Source: a virus
DNA: 51,344 nucleotides
Strand: one strand, 5' to 3'
IMG/VR virus record: IMGVR_UViG_3300033155_001120
Span: 1-51,344 of that record
The first letter of the stretch is position 1; the number at the start of each line of letters is the position of its first letter. This document shows positions 34,913-43,921 of the stretch, one piece after another. The translations under genes and the position numbers were made by a program. A model generated the notes under the pieces. The model was not told the DNA's origin. It saw only the letters and a list, made by a program, of their open reading frames with translations, and did no database searches.

Positions 34913-35290
34913 ATGAAGTTAAATAAAATCATCCTTATTGCCGTTGCTATTTTAATGGTTGCTATACTTTATGCTCGTGATGCTTCCGCCGGTGACCCCC
35001 ATCATGATCACTATGATTATGATGGTGGGGGTGATAGTTATGTGACTAATGTTGACAGAACTGGAGACGCTGAAGGTGTGGCCTTGGCCATAGCTGCCGC
35101 TCAATGCCAATTCGACTTCGGAACGTATAGTACACAAGGGTGTGTATCTGCGGGTAGTTATGATAATAAAGATGCTATTAATTTTGGTGTTGGTAAACGT
35201 TTTGGCAAGAATCGTTTACTACTTAATGGTAGCGTAGGTATTGAGAACGGTAAGACTGGTGTTGGTGCTGCGGTGAACTGGAGGTTCTAA
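34913..35290 (+). CDS. Exported outer-membrane-like protein with YadA-like end (125 aa)
   Basis: Residues 1-26 are a signal peptide with ASA cleavage. A His/Asp/Gly-rich linker follows (DPHHDHYDYDGGGDSY). The C-terminal 40 residues (NFGVGKRFGKNRLLLNGSVG then AAVNWRF) alternate as beta strands and end in an aromatic, as in trimeric autotransporter anchors and other outer-membrane barrels. Its location among virion genes is odd. Confidence 0.6.
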   Translation: MKLNKIILIAVAILMVAILYARDASAGDPHHDHYDYDGGGDSYVTNVDRTGDAEGVALAIAAAQCQFDFGTYSTQGCVSAGSYDNKDAINFGVGKRFGKNRLLLNGSVGIENGKTGVGAAVNWRF

Positions 35291-35616
35291 TGGCTCAAGT
35301 ATATGATTGGTTTAAAACATTCTCTGAAAATTACATAAACCCACTTCTTGAAAATAAGAAGTTTGTTGCATTTGTCATGTGTGCACTCCTAGGTACAGGG
35401 GTATATACTGCTGTTGATATGACGGGTAACAAACTACAGATTGGTACCCCCATAGTTGAAGAAGTTAAAGTAAAAGTTGAAAAAGTTCCTGAGTTTCCTA
35501 CTATGGCTGAGCCAAGAGTGATAGTAGAGAGGACTACAGAAAAGGTTCTCCAACCTATTGTGAACTGTAATGGTGATGCACGAGTAATGAGAGATCACGT
35601 CAAAGAGCACCACTAG
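35290..35616 (+). CDS. Single-span membrane protein (108 aa)
   Basis: One predicted transmembrane helix at about 25-43 (KFVAFVMCALLGTGVYTAV), then a charged Val/Glu/Pro-rich periplasmic or cytoplasmic tail ending KEHH. It overlaps the preceding gene by one base, so the two may be made together. A holin or spanin role is possible but unsupported by motif. Confidence 0.6.
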   Translation: MAQVYDWFKTFSENYINPLLENKKFVAFVMCALLGTGVYTAVDMTGNKLQIGTPIVEEVKVKVEKVPEFPTMAEPRVIVERTTEKVLQPIVNCNGDARVMRDHVKEHH

Positions 35617-35618
35617 TC

Positions 35619-37841
35619 ATGGCTATTACCTATGCGGCCGGGCCGGGTACGCACATTACAACCCATGCAGTCAGTGAGACTTGCATAGATCAGACTGATC
35701 AAACGAATAATAATACTGTTGTCGTAACAGATGATTATACTACCAGTGAAAATGGTCAGTCCGGGGATGGGACTCTAGGTATTGGTCTAAGTTATGTTGG
35801 TCGGTTAATTGTTATCAACAAGGGCGCAGCTAATGTTCAAATCAGAAGGTGTATCACAGAAGCATCAATCGGTACACCAACTGTAGCCAATTCTTGGCTA
35901 CTAACCGTCCACGAGGATTGGGATACAAACCCCATACAAACTACCGATCAGTTAGATATTCCTTACGAGCTAGCGGACATAGAAGACGGAACAGCCAGTG
36001 GAGGTATTGGGTTTACTTCCAGAACAGGTTATTTCACGTTAACGAATGACTTAACTATAGACTCGACTGGTGGAATACAAATGCTTGATGGTGCTGCTAC
36101 CGAGCTTGATGACAGTGGTGCTAATGCCACGCTCGTAAACTCTTCAGGGGGGTACTTTTATTCTGGCTATGAGGCGGGTGGAGATTATATTAACGGTGGT
36201 CTAATGCTAACTGTTAATAATGTCACAGGTGAGCCTATTTATGATTTTCAGGCGGGTTGTAAGGGTTATGTATACGACATGCTTTTCTGGGCGCAGATCG
36301 TTGATAGTTTAGCAACACACGCTAGTACTGCTGACATGAAGTTCTATGGTACTAAGTGGTTAAACGCGACTAATGAGTTGCTCCTGTATGATGCTTTAAT
36401 AAACTTGGGTAAGGCTTACGGAAAAGGAGCCACTACGTCCATAGTGAGAGTGAATGCTGGTACGATTGTTGATGGGTTGGTTATCGCAAATATCCACGCC
36501 TTAGACTCGGCGGCTGACACCACCACGGAGACGTTAAGCAACTTAGAAGCGATTATTTTTTCTGGTGTGACAAATGTTCTTACCGTAAGGCAAAACAAAA
36601 CTTGGTATCTAATTGACCCATTGTGGACTGTGGTAACATATACGGATCTAGACTGGAATGGTACTTCTACTCTTTGTTATGTTTATGATCAACGGTCTAT
36701 TAAAACGACAGTACAGGAATCCGATGGTACTAAGCTCCAAGACGCCTTGGTTAATATCTATGAGAACACCCAACTAGCTGATCTTGTTGTCGAGATTACC
36801 ACCGACGTTGATGGGTATGCAGAGGATGCTTTCACCTATAAGTACCATGAGACTAATTCGGCTACAACTACATATGGTGGTCATGCCCTGCAGTGTAGTA
36901 AATGGCTATATTTACCTTTTGTGGCAGCTCAGGTTTCCACAGATAAGTTTTTAGGGGCCATCGTTTTAAGTAGTGATACTAATATTTCTGAAACCACTCA
37001 AGCTACGGCATTAACAAATGGTTCTGGTATTACTTGGAATGAGGATACCAATCCTTCAGAATTATTCGCTTTCACTTCTGGGTCGGGAACTTTAGCAGTA
37101 GGTATGATACTAACTTTCGCCCCTTCGGGAGCTATAGGGACTATCACGGAGTCTATGTCTGGGGACTCAACAGCGGGGGATATTCATCTTGACACTCGTA
37201 ATGCTACCGCTATAGCCGACAATGATACATTTTCGCGTACCGGTGGTACCGCAGGAACATTCTCTGGCACGTATACAAATAGCTCAAAGCAACCTTTTGC
37301 AATCCATATAGACGCCAACTCCAAAACATACCAAGTTGTCTATGACTATATAGCGGCTAAGACTACTGAGACAACTTTAAGTGCTGATGGAGAGTTAATT
37401 TGGGAATGGTGCCGAAGTGCCCAAACTCAAGCTTTGTATACCACTGGCTCTAGTTTTTATACTAAGCAGTCTAACAGTAAGGGTATCTTCATTATAAATG
37501 CTGGTGCTGGGACTTTAGATTATCTGACTGATAATTCTGGTACTACATGGACACCACCGACCACAACTAATATTACATTCACTGGTATGAGGGACAACAC
37601 AGAAGTTAGGGTGTATAAAACTTCTGATGGTAGTGTCGTAGGAGGCATAGAAAACGCCACAGCTGGTAGTGCTAATGATAGAAGCTTCACTTGGAGTGCT
37701 TTAGCCACAACAGACACGTACTATAAGATATTCCATGTGGATTACGAAGAAATACACAAGAAAGGCTATGTTGTACCAGCGACGGATGCATCATTACCTA
37801 TACAGCAGAGATTTGATAGAAATAGCACCGACCCTGCATAA
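35619..37841 (+). CDS. Large virion structural protein (740 aa), C-terminal DPA motif
   Basis: A beta-rich protein with right-handed-helix-like stretches in residues 120-320, a predicted Ig-like turn around DGTKLQDALVNIYENTQLAD near 370 and compact domains towards the end. It finishes RFDRNSTDPA, matching the ERNYSDPA end of the 800-residue protein. It is probably a tail fibre or spike subunit. Confidence 0.68.
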   Translation: MAITYAAGPGTHITTHAVSETCIDQTDQTNNNTVVVTDDYTTSENGQSGDGTLGIGLSYVGRLIVINKGAANVQIRRCITEASIGTPTVANSWLLTVHEDWDTNPIQTTDQLDIPYELADIEDGTASGGIGFTSRTGYFTLTNDLTIDSTGGIQMLDGAATELDDSGANATLVNSSGGYFYSGYEAGGDYINGGLMLTVNNVTGEPIYDFQAGCKGYVYDMLFWAQIVDSLATHASTADMKFYGTKWLNATNELLLYDALINLGKAYGKGATTSIVRVNAGTIVDGLVIANIHALDSAADTTTETLSNLEAIIFSGVTNVLTVRQNKTWYLIDPLWTVVTYTDLDWNGTSTLCYVYDQRSIKTTVQESDGTKLQDALVNIYENTQLADLVVEITTDVDGYAEDAFTYKYHETNSATTTYGGHALQCSKWLYLPFVAAQVSTDKFLGAIVLSSDTNISETTQATALTNGSGITWNEDTNPSELFAFTSGSGTLAVGMILTFAPSGAIGTITESMSGDSTAGDIHLDTRNATAIADNDTFSRTGGTAGTFSGTYTNSSKQPFAIHIDANSKTYQVVYDYIAAKTTETTLSADGELIWEWCRSAQTQALYTTGSSFYTKQSNSKGIFIINAGAGTLDYLTDNSGTTWTPPTTTNITFTGMRDNTEVRVYKTSDGSVVGGIENATAGSANDRSFTWSALATTDTYYKIFHVDYEEIHKKGYVVPATDASLPIQQRFDRNSTDPA

Positions 37842-37929
37842 TTGCCCCCTTGATTTATTGGGAAAACTATGCGATACCTGCCAGTTGTTTGGAATTAATT
37901 ATAAGATGTAAAATACCAAGGAGAAGAAA

Positions 37930-38163
37930 ATGGATGAAGCAGCAGAATTAGCAGTGGCATTGGGAGAGGCGCAGAATGCACAGAATATGGCTGAGGGGTC
38001 TTTGGTCAGTGCTAAGAATGAGATAGCCAGACTAGTTGAAGAGAACAGGCAACTCGTAGATCGTGTTACAAATTTAGAAATAGCAAACATTAATATGGAT
38101 ACTCTTCTCCAAGAGTTCCGTGTTCAGTATAAGCCTTCACCCGCAGCGGTGGATAGAGGATAA
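37930..38163 (+). CDS. Coiled-coil protein (77 aa)
   Basis: AGGAGAAGAAA precedes ATG 37930. Almost all of it is a heptad-pattern helix (ENRQLVDRVTNLEIANINMD), with a short Pro-rich tail. Likely a trimerisation or assembly factor for neighbouring fibre proteins, by position. Confidence 0.6.
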   Translation: MDEAAELAVALGEAQNAQNMAEGSLVSAKNEIARLVEENRQLVDRVTNLEIANINMDTLLQEFRVQYKPSPAAVDRG

Positions 38164-38167
38164 TTAG

Positions 38168-39772
38168 ATGGCCGCAGTCAACAGTAGAACGTATAGTAGA
38201 ATTCTACCCGAGTCCACTGGTGACCGTATTGGGTTCATCCATACTTGGGATATAGAATATAAAGACAAAACCGGCTCGTTCTCAGTCGGCGATACTGTTG
38301 TGGATAGTATCTCCGGGCTTGAAGGCGAAGTAATAAGAGACACAGTAGATAATGTTACGTCTACATCTGGTGTACTATCTGTTATGTTACTGCCCGGATT
38401 CGAGGCATCTACCAATACTGTTGATGCCACATTAAATGTTAGTGCCAGCCCCCAAGCTACCGTAGTTACAGGGTACTGTGTGTATATTGGCCGTAGTATT
38501 CTTGTTGGTGGAAACAACCCAACTTATGGACAATCTGTTGATGTTCAAGGTCAGGCATTCGTAAGATTCGCCGAAGGTGCTCCACAGTTTGATGGCTTTG
38601 GTAAGCTGAAGGTTAGTCAAGAGACCACACTGGGTGAGTTCGATTTTCATTATACTGATGAGGCAGACCACTTTGATGATGATATAGTGGGTACTGGCTC
38701 TGTAAGCTTCGAGAGTGATGGATCAGGTATCCTGCTCTCTACAGGCACACCTTCTGGTGATAAAGTAGTTAGAACGAGTAATACTTATTATACTTACCAA
38801 GTGGGTAGATCACAGCTGGTTGAAATAGCCTGCACGGTTGGTGATGCTGGTAAGACGAATGTTAATAGGGTGTGGGGGTATGGAGATGCTAGCAATGGAA
38901 TTTACTTCTTATTAGAAGATACAGTTCTTAATGCCTATATAAGAAATTCTTCCAGTGGGTCTGTAATCGAAACAAAAGTGGCTCAGACAGCATGGTCAGA
39001 GGATAGACTTGATGGTACGGCAAACTCTAAGAATGTTTCCGGGGCACTACTGGATTTAACAAACGTTAATATCTTCTGGATGGATTTCCAGCTTAATGGT
39101 ACTATCCGATTTGGTGTCAGCATTAATGGCGACCGAGTGGTATGTCACATCCAACATAACACAAACCTTGATGCCCTTCCATTTATGCGTGTTGGTAGAC
39201 TACCCATTTGCTTAGCTCAAGAGAATACAGGCACAGCCGGTTCTACCAGTGAGTTCAGAGTTTGGAGTGCAGCCGTTAAATCAGAAGGCGAGTACGAGCC
39301 TAGAGAGCATCACTTCTCTGGTAGTAGACTGAACCAAACCGTGACAGCAGCTAATACAGCATTAGTAACATTTAGATCAAAACAAACATATAACTCACTC
39401 GACAATCGTGTTAGTGCCTATGGTGAGACTGTACATATATTCAGCTCCGCTGAACCTATTCTCGTAGAGTTGGTTAAAAGCCCTACGTTGGGTGGCACAC
39501 CCACATGGACAGGTGACCCCGGTTCTGATAGTTCTGTAGAGTTTGACACGGCAGCTACTACTGCGACAGGTGGTATAGTTATATCTAGTATCCTTATAGG
39601 GGTCGGTGATCCACACGACATAGACTTGTCGGAAGTATTTTCTCATGATGGTGAGGTGATGCAGCGTAAGGCTGATATAACACTTTATGATCACTACACG
39701 TTAAGAGCTACATTACTAACTGGTGCAACAACAGATATAAGCACAACAGCAGACTGGCATGAGGTTGACTAA
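38168..39772 (+). CDS. Virion structural protein (534 aa)
   Basis: Beta-rich throughout. Residues 1-90 include a small barrel-type domain (GSFSVGDTVVDSISGLEGEV); 150-350 look like a jelly-roll or LamG-like lectin fold (RVGRLPICLAQENTGTAGST). It is one of a run of tail or appendage genes. No catalytic site is seen. Confidence 0.65.
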   Translation: MAAVNSRTYSRILPESTGDRIGFIHTWDIEYKDKTGSFSVGDTVVDSISGLEGEVIRDTVDNVTSTSGVLSVMLLPGFEASTNTVDATLNVSASPQATVVTGYCVYIGRSILVGGNNPTYGQSVDVQGQAFVRFAEGAPQFDGFGKLKVSQETTLGEFDFHYTDEADHFDDDIVGTGSVSFESDGSGILLSTGTPSGDKVVRTSNTYYTYQVGRSQLVEIACTVGDAGKTNVNRVWGYGDASNGIYFLLEDTVLNAYIRNSSSGSVIETKVAQTAWSEDRLDGTANSKNVSGALLDLTNVNIFWMDFQLNGTIRFGVSINGDRVVCHIQHNTNLDALPFMRVGRLPICLAQENTGTAGSTSEFRVWSAAVKSEGEYEPREHHFSGSRLNQTVTAANTALVTFRSKQTYNSLDNRVSAYGETVHIFSSAEPILVELVKSPTLGGTPTWTGDPGSDSSVEFDTAATTATGGIVISSILIGVGDPHDIDLSEVFSHDGEVMQRKADITLYDHYTLRATLLTGATTDISTTADWHEVD

Positions 39773-41056
39773 ATGTTCGTCAATGTATTCGTACATAACC
39801 AGAACGACTACTGGAGTCTTAGGCACAAGATAACTGTCCATACGGACACGAAGCTTGTGTATATAAACTCGGCTGTAACAGAATTTGATATTAAGATAGA
39901 CCTGTACTCTGACTTAAAAGAGTGGTTCAAGCTCAGAGAAAACAGTGGTATTATAGACTTCCCAATTCGCTCCATCGGTGGTGACCCCACGATTACTGGC
40001 CAGTTTGCTGGTGACATTTACTTCATGGTGAATGGCTGGCGTGTTGTTATCGACCTAAGAAAAGTAGCTGTTACAGGCGTTCTCTTCTCCGATGACTATG
40101 CTAGTGCTTGGTTGAATGAAGAAGACTTGGCAGCTATCACACCTATTCAGGTATCCTCACTTGTAACATCTGTTACTCCCCAACTTGATCAGTTCGGTAT
40201 ACCGACAGCAGCTGAAAATGCCTCTGCAACGGCAACGGCTGTTTGGGAGGAAGCAGTTAATGGCGTGGTAGCAGGAAGTTTTGGGGAGACTATAAAACAG
40301 CTAGCCTATAAAAATATGGTGTCCGTCAGCCAAAACAATGGTGTAGCTGGAACGTTGTACCCGATTGGAACTCCCGAATCTCCTGTGAGTAACATCCCAG
40401 ACGCTCTGCTGATTGCCGCTAGTATTGGTACAGTATTATTAAAAATAGAAGAGGATATCGAAATCCCTGCGACTGTTAATCTTGATGGGTACCATGTCTC
40501 CGGGCACCATGCTACAAAAAACCAAGTGACTGTTTTAGAGGGTGCCTCTACTAATTTATGTCAGTTTGACAATATAAACTTAACAGGGAATTTGGATGGT
40601 CAGATAGTTATACGTGATAGTGTTATGGAGGACATTATAGACTTTCAAGGGGTGGCACACCAATGTTTGCTTATTGGTACAATTGAACTTTGTGGTAACC
40701 TACCTGCACCACAACAACTAGCTAATGCCCAATCTTTTTTCCTTTCTTGCTACTCGGGTTATGCTGGTACAGCCACCCCAGAAATAGACATGGATGTAAC
40801 TGGCTATGCTTGTGTGGTTCGTGATTATAGTGGAGGTATTAAGTTTGTTAATAAAGCGGGTGCCGATCCCGTTTCGATAGACTTCAACTCAGGAACGCTA
40901 ATCTTGGATGGTACAGTTACCGGGGGAGAGTTTAATGTTCGCGGTACTTATGAGTTAATTGATAATAGTGGGGGGACAGCCACTATCCTTCGTAAGACTA
41001 ACCTTGATGAGATTGAGAGAAAAGCTAAACTGGCTGCTCTTAATATTATTAAGTAA
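39773..41056 (+). CDS. Tail fibre or appendage protein (427 aa)
   Basis: ATG 39773 follows the previous stop directly. Residues 1-110 form an N-terminal attachment-type domain (DLYSDLKEWFKLRENSGIID). Residues 200-400 look like a beta-helix (INLTGNLDGQIVIRDSVMED; CVVRDYSGGIKF). The C-terminal 25 residues are helical (LDEIERKAKLAALNIIK), a common trimerising end. Confidence 0.66.
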   Translation: MFVNVFVHNQNDYWSLRHKITVHTDTKLVYINSAVTEFDIKIDLYSDLKEWFKLRENSGIIDFPIRSIGGDPTITGQFAGDIYFMVNGWRVVIDLRKVAVTGVLFSDDYASAWLNEEDLAAITPIQVSSLVTSVTPQLDQFGIPTAAENASATATAVWEEAVNGVVAGSFGETIKQLAYKNMVSVSQNNGVAGTLYPIGTPESPVSNIPDALLIAASIGTVLLKIEEDIEIPATVNLDGYHVSGHHATKNQVTVLEGASTNLCQFDNINLTGNLDGQIVIRDSVMEDIIDFQGVAHQCLLIGTIELCGNLPAPQQLANAQSFFLSCYSGYAGTATPEIDMDVTGYACVVRDYSGGIKFVNKAGADPVSIDFNSGTLILDGTVTGGEFNVRGTYELIDNSGGTATILRKTNLDEIERKAKLAALNIIK

Positions 41057-41060
41057 GCTA

Positions 41061-41089
41061 TTGACGGAATTAGTAAATAATAGTACTAT
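41061..41089 (+). promoter_or_regulatory. Promoter ahead of the VRR-NUC gene
   Basis: TTGACG, 17-base spacer, TACTAT. Predicted start near 41096; the gene begins at ATG 41122. Confidence 0.6.
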
Positions 41090-41121
41090 TGCTGAATATT
41101 TTGGTTTGGAGAACATCTAGG

Positions 41122-41478
41122 ATGGCGAAAACCCCCGAAGGCCTTGTCAAAGACATGGTCAAGAAAAGACTTAACAAACGAAGCATATTCTACAAAATGA
41201 TAGTGCCACACCCATACGGAGCCAACGTAGGTATCAGTGACTTTCAAGTACATCACCGTGGGCATATTATAGTCATTGAAACCAAACCCCGCACAGGCAG
41301 AAAGAAGCCTACACCTAAGCAAGCGGAGTATATGGACGAGATCGATAAGGCTGGTGGTGTTTCCTTTGTCGTGCGTAATGAAGATGACATGACCAGAGTA
41401 GAAGAATACCTAGACTGGGCTGCATCTAACCCGGCTCCTAAACCCCCCTTCCAAATTTTAAGAGATGACCTTTCATGA
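41122..41478 (+). CDS. VRR-NUC domain nuclease (118 aa)
   Basis: GISDFQVHHRGHIIVIETKP carries the Asp and the E-x-K of the PD-(D/E)xK fold, followed by KPTPKQAEYMDEIDKAGG, the family's conserved T-x-x-Q and AGG stretch. VRR-NUC enzymes cut branched or flap DNA; phage members may resolve junctions before packaging. ATG 41122 has a GGAGA site; an upstream TTG frame at 41089 is rejected. Confidence 0.85.
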   Translation: MAKTPEGLVKDMVKKRLNKRSIFYKMIVPHPYGANVGISDFQVHHRGHIIVIETKPRTGRKKPTPKQAEYMDEIDKAGGVSFVVRNEDDMTRVEEYLDWAASNPAPKPPFQILRDDLS

Positions 41479-42017
41479 GTAGAGATATCGTGCCCATGAA
41501 TAAGTGGCCTGCATTGCTGCCTATGCATATTGCAGAGTATGAATCTAGTGGTGATCTACCACTATACACCCTTGAAGAAATAGCTGAGCACTTTGACATC
41601 ACAGTGCAAGACATAGAAGTGTTTTCCCAACAGATGTTATTCCGTGAAGAAGTTAGAGCTTTCATATCAGAGATAAAAGATAGTACCTCAGTGGTACGCC
41701 AGAAAGCTAAAGCTCAGTTAGAATTATACCTAGACACCTTAGTCCCCGTGTGGATGGTAGACCCAGACTTTCCCCCAGCCGAAAAGAATAAGACATTAAA
41801 ATTTGTTTCAGAACTAGCTGAAGCGGGCGGTAGTGCTGCACAAAAAGCTAGTGCTAAAATAGCTGCCTCGCCTGAGGCAAAAGCTGCTAACCTTAATATT
41901 TATATGACCTTGCCCGGTGGTGAGACCAAAACTGTGGAAGGTGTGATAATCGAACAAGAACCTGAAGAAGTAGAAATAATAGAAATAAAAAAACCGGAGG
42001 ATAAAGATGGCGAATAA
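41475..42017 (+). CDS. Putative small terminase or DNA-binding protein (180 aa)
   Basis: Residues 30-55 form a helix-turn-helix (TLEEIAEHFDITVQDIEVFS), followed by a helical region, an Ala-rich segment and an acidic tail (EQEPEEVEIIEIKKPEDKDG). This plan resembles some small terminase subunits, though it lies 16 kb from the large subunit. The next gene also begins with an HTH, so an alternative regulatory role is open. Confidence 0.5.
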   Translation: MSRDIVPMNKWPALLPMHIAEYESSGDLPLYTLEEIAEHFDITVQDIEVFSQQMLFREEVRAFISEIKDSTSVVRQKAKAQLELYLDTLVPVWMVDPDFPPAEKNKTLKFVSELAEAGGSAAQKASAKIAASPEAKAANLNIYMTLPGGETKTVEGVIIEQEPEEVEIIEIKKPEDKDGE

Positions 42018-43248
42018 ACGACCTAGTATAAAAGTACTTAAAAAAGTGCATCAAGTATTTCTAGAATGTGGTAGTAATGTCGAGACAGGTAGACGGCTAG
42101 GCATCCCAGAAAGTTCCGTCAGAAGATACTTGAAGTATTACGTTGAAGAGTATGATAGCCCCATTTCCGAGAATGAACGAAAGTACCATGAGGATTGGAC
42201 TGCTCAAGACTGTATTGATGAACTCCGAAGAATAGCAGAAATTGACGAGACTAAGGTTATTACCAGAAACTACTTTCGTAATCATTCACGGATATCTGAA
42301 AGTACATGGAACCAATTTTTTGGTACCTTTCAAGAATTTAAGGGGAGAGCAGGCTTAACACTTGATAGGGCTGCAAAACAAATGGAGAGGCAGATTGCTA
42401 AGCATGCCTCCATTGATAAGTATCGTGAGGTTAATGAGGAGAGACAGTCCTACTCAGAAAATTACTTGCATCCCACTGATGGCAGGTATAAAACTGTTTT
42501 GGTTTGCTCCGACTTACATGACATAGAATGTGATGAATTCTTTTTAGAAGTGCTGATTGATACAGCTAAAAGATTACAACCAGATATTTTGGTATTCAAT
42601 GGAGATATATTTGATCTTGCAGAGTTCAGTAGATTTGCTGTAGACCCCAGAGAGTGGGATGTGGTAGGACGTATAAAGTTTGTACATGAAGAAATATTTG
42701 CGCCTCTTCGTGAGGTTTGTCCGGATACCCAGTTCGATTTCATTGAAGGTAATCATGAATTTAGACTACTAAAACATCTGACTGATGCCACCCCTGCCTT
42801 AAAAGTGGTATTGTCTGATCTCCATGGATTCACCATTCCTAAATTACTAGGTTTGGATGAGTTCGAAATAAACTATATTGCCAAAGCAGACATGTCGGCG
42901 TACATGAAAACAAATGTAAAACAGCAGATAGCTAAGAACTACAAAATTTATTACAACAGCTTCATATGTCACCATCATCCGGAGGGGAAACACCTCGGAA
43001 TGCCCGGTATCAACGGTCATCACCACAAAGAGAAGGTAGAAACCCTATACAACGAAACGTACGGCTCTTTCCAGTGGGTTCAGAGTGGTTGTGGACACAG
43101 ACGGGATGCTAGTTATGCCATGGGTGAGAAGTGGTCTGAGGGCTTTGTAATAGCACATGTGGACACCGAGGAGTGTAAAACTATATTCGAAATGGCCACT
43201 ATAGGAGAGGACTTTGCTGTAATAGGCGGAAAGTACTACTTTAGGTAG
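42007..43248 (+). CDS. HTH and metallophosphoesterase fusion (413 aa)
   Basis: Residues 1-45 are a helix-turn-helix (NVETGRRLGIPESSVRRYLK). Residues 67-118 (DELRRIAEIDETKVITRNYF, then FGTFQEFKGRAGL) resemble the helical HNH-associated repeat used for DNA binding. The catalytic domain follows: SDLHD (168-172), FNGDIFD (198-203), GNHE (248-251) and His clusters HHHPEG and GHHHKE. It is probably a DNA-linked phosphatase or nuclease of the calcineurin superfamily. Confidence 0.82.
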   Translation: MANKRPSIKVLKKVHQVFLECGSNVETGRRLGIPESSVRRYLKYYVEEYDSPISENERKYHEDWTAQDCIDELRRIAEIDETKVITRNYFRNHSRISESTWNQFFGTFQEFKGRAGLTLDRAAKQMERQIAKHASIDKYREVNEERQSYSENYLHPTDGRYKTVLVCSDLHDIECDEFFLEVLIDTAKRLQPDILVFNGDIFDLAEFSRFAVDPREWDVVGRIKFVHEEIFAPLREVCPDTQFDFIEGNHEFRLLKHLTDATPALKVVLSDLHGFTIPKLLGLDEFEINYIAKADMSAYMKTNVKQQIAKNYKIYYNSFICHHHPEGKHLGMPGINGHHHKEKVETLYNETYGSFQWVQSGCGHRRDASYAMGEKWSEGFVIAHVDTEECKTIFEMATIGEDFAVIGGKYYFR

Positions 43249-43252
43249 TGAC

Positions 43253-43281
43253 TTGACAACCTTTAGATGTTTTGGTAGAAG
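43253..43281 (+). promoter_or_regulatory. Extended -10 promoter
   Basis: TTGACA, 17-base spacer ending TTTTGG, TAGAAG. The same TGG-TA(T/G) junction occurs at 25451, 29252 and 45397. Confidence 0.5.
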
Positions 43282-43334
43282 AGAGGAACTACACACTATT
43301 AAAATCAATCCAGCATTACTTAAAGTGAAATACT

Positions 43335-43592
43335 ATGCCTGATTATCAAATGTTATTTAATGTTTCTTTTTCCGTTATTCTTATGGGGGCTGGCTGGCTT
43401 ATGAGAGTTCTATTCGAAACTATCAAAGACCTTAGAGATAAGGATCAAAAGATATACGACAAGGTGTCTGGCCTCGCGGTAACCCTTCCCGAAAACTATG
43501 TTTCCAAAAGAGACTTCAAGGACTTGAATGATCGCATATTCGATAAACTTGATCGCATAGAAAATAAAATCGATACCAAGGCGGATAAGTAA
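43335..43592 (+). CDS. Small membrane-anchored coiled-coil protein (85 aa)
   Basis: One transmembrane helix at about 6-26 (MLFNVSFSVILMGAGWLMRV) is followed by an amphipathic helix, a LPENYVSKRDF linker and a coiled-coil end (DRIENKIDTKADK). This layout is common in small phage proteins near morphogenesis genes, some called holin-like or accessory. Function is not established. Confidence 0.62.
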   Translation: MPDYQMLFNVSFSVILMGAGWLMRVLFETIKDLRDKDQKIYDKVSGLAVTLPENYVSKRDFKDLNDRIFDKLDRIENKIDTKADK

Positions 43593-43891
43593 TGGCTAAA
43601 ACTAAAAAATCCTCAAAGAGTAAAAAGTCTGAAGCCCCTGTTGATACCTTCCAAAGGTATACGGAAACGGTAGAAGAAATGTTAAATGAAGTTACTATAC
43701 AAGATATAGTAGTTCCTTCGACCTCTTCTGACATGAAGCTAGCTAAACAGTTAACAGGGACTCCTGTAATCTTTGGTGAGAACCACCAAGCAGCACTAGA
43801 ACGTTTGGTCAGTGAAGGTATTGCAGCGGACTTCGGAGATGAAGGGCATGCCAGAGGTTTTAAATGGAGAGGTAAAGTACTAAAACGGTAA
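43592..43891 (+). CDS. Small basic-start protein (99 aa)
   Basis: A Lys/Ser-rich N-terminus (AKTKKSSKSKKSEAPV) leads into a mixed domain with a final FKWRGKVLKR. The stop is 28 bases before the PhoH ATG. No family is recognised. Confidence 0.58.
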   Translation: MAKTKKSSKSKKSEAPVDTFQRYTETVEEMLNEVTIQDIVVPSTSSDMKLAKQLTGTPVIFGENHQAALERLVSEGIAADFGDEGHARGFKWRGKVLKR

Positions 43892-43921
43892 TAAAGGCAA
43901 TCCAATCTTGAGAGGTTATCA

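Noticed and set aside
37850-37885. TTGATT with a 17-base spacer and GATACC as a promoter before the coiled-coil gene
   Set aside because: Both elements are too far from consensus to stand without other support.
41089-41121. Upstream TTG start for the VRR-NUC gene
   Set aside because: ATG 41122 has a GGAG site and starts the conserved domain; the extra residues begin before the predicted transcript start.
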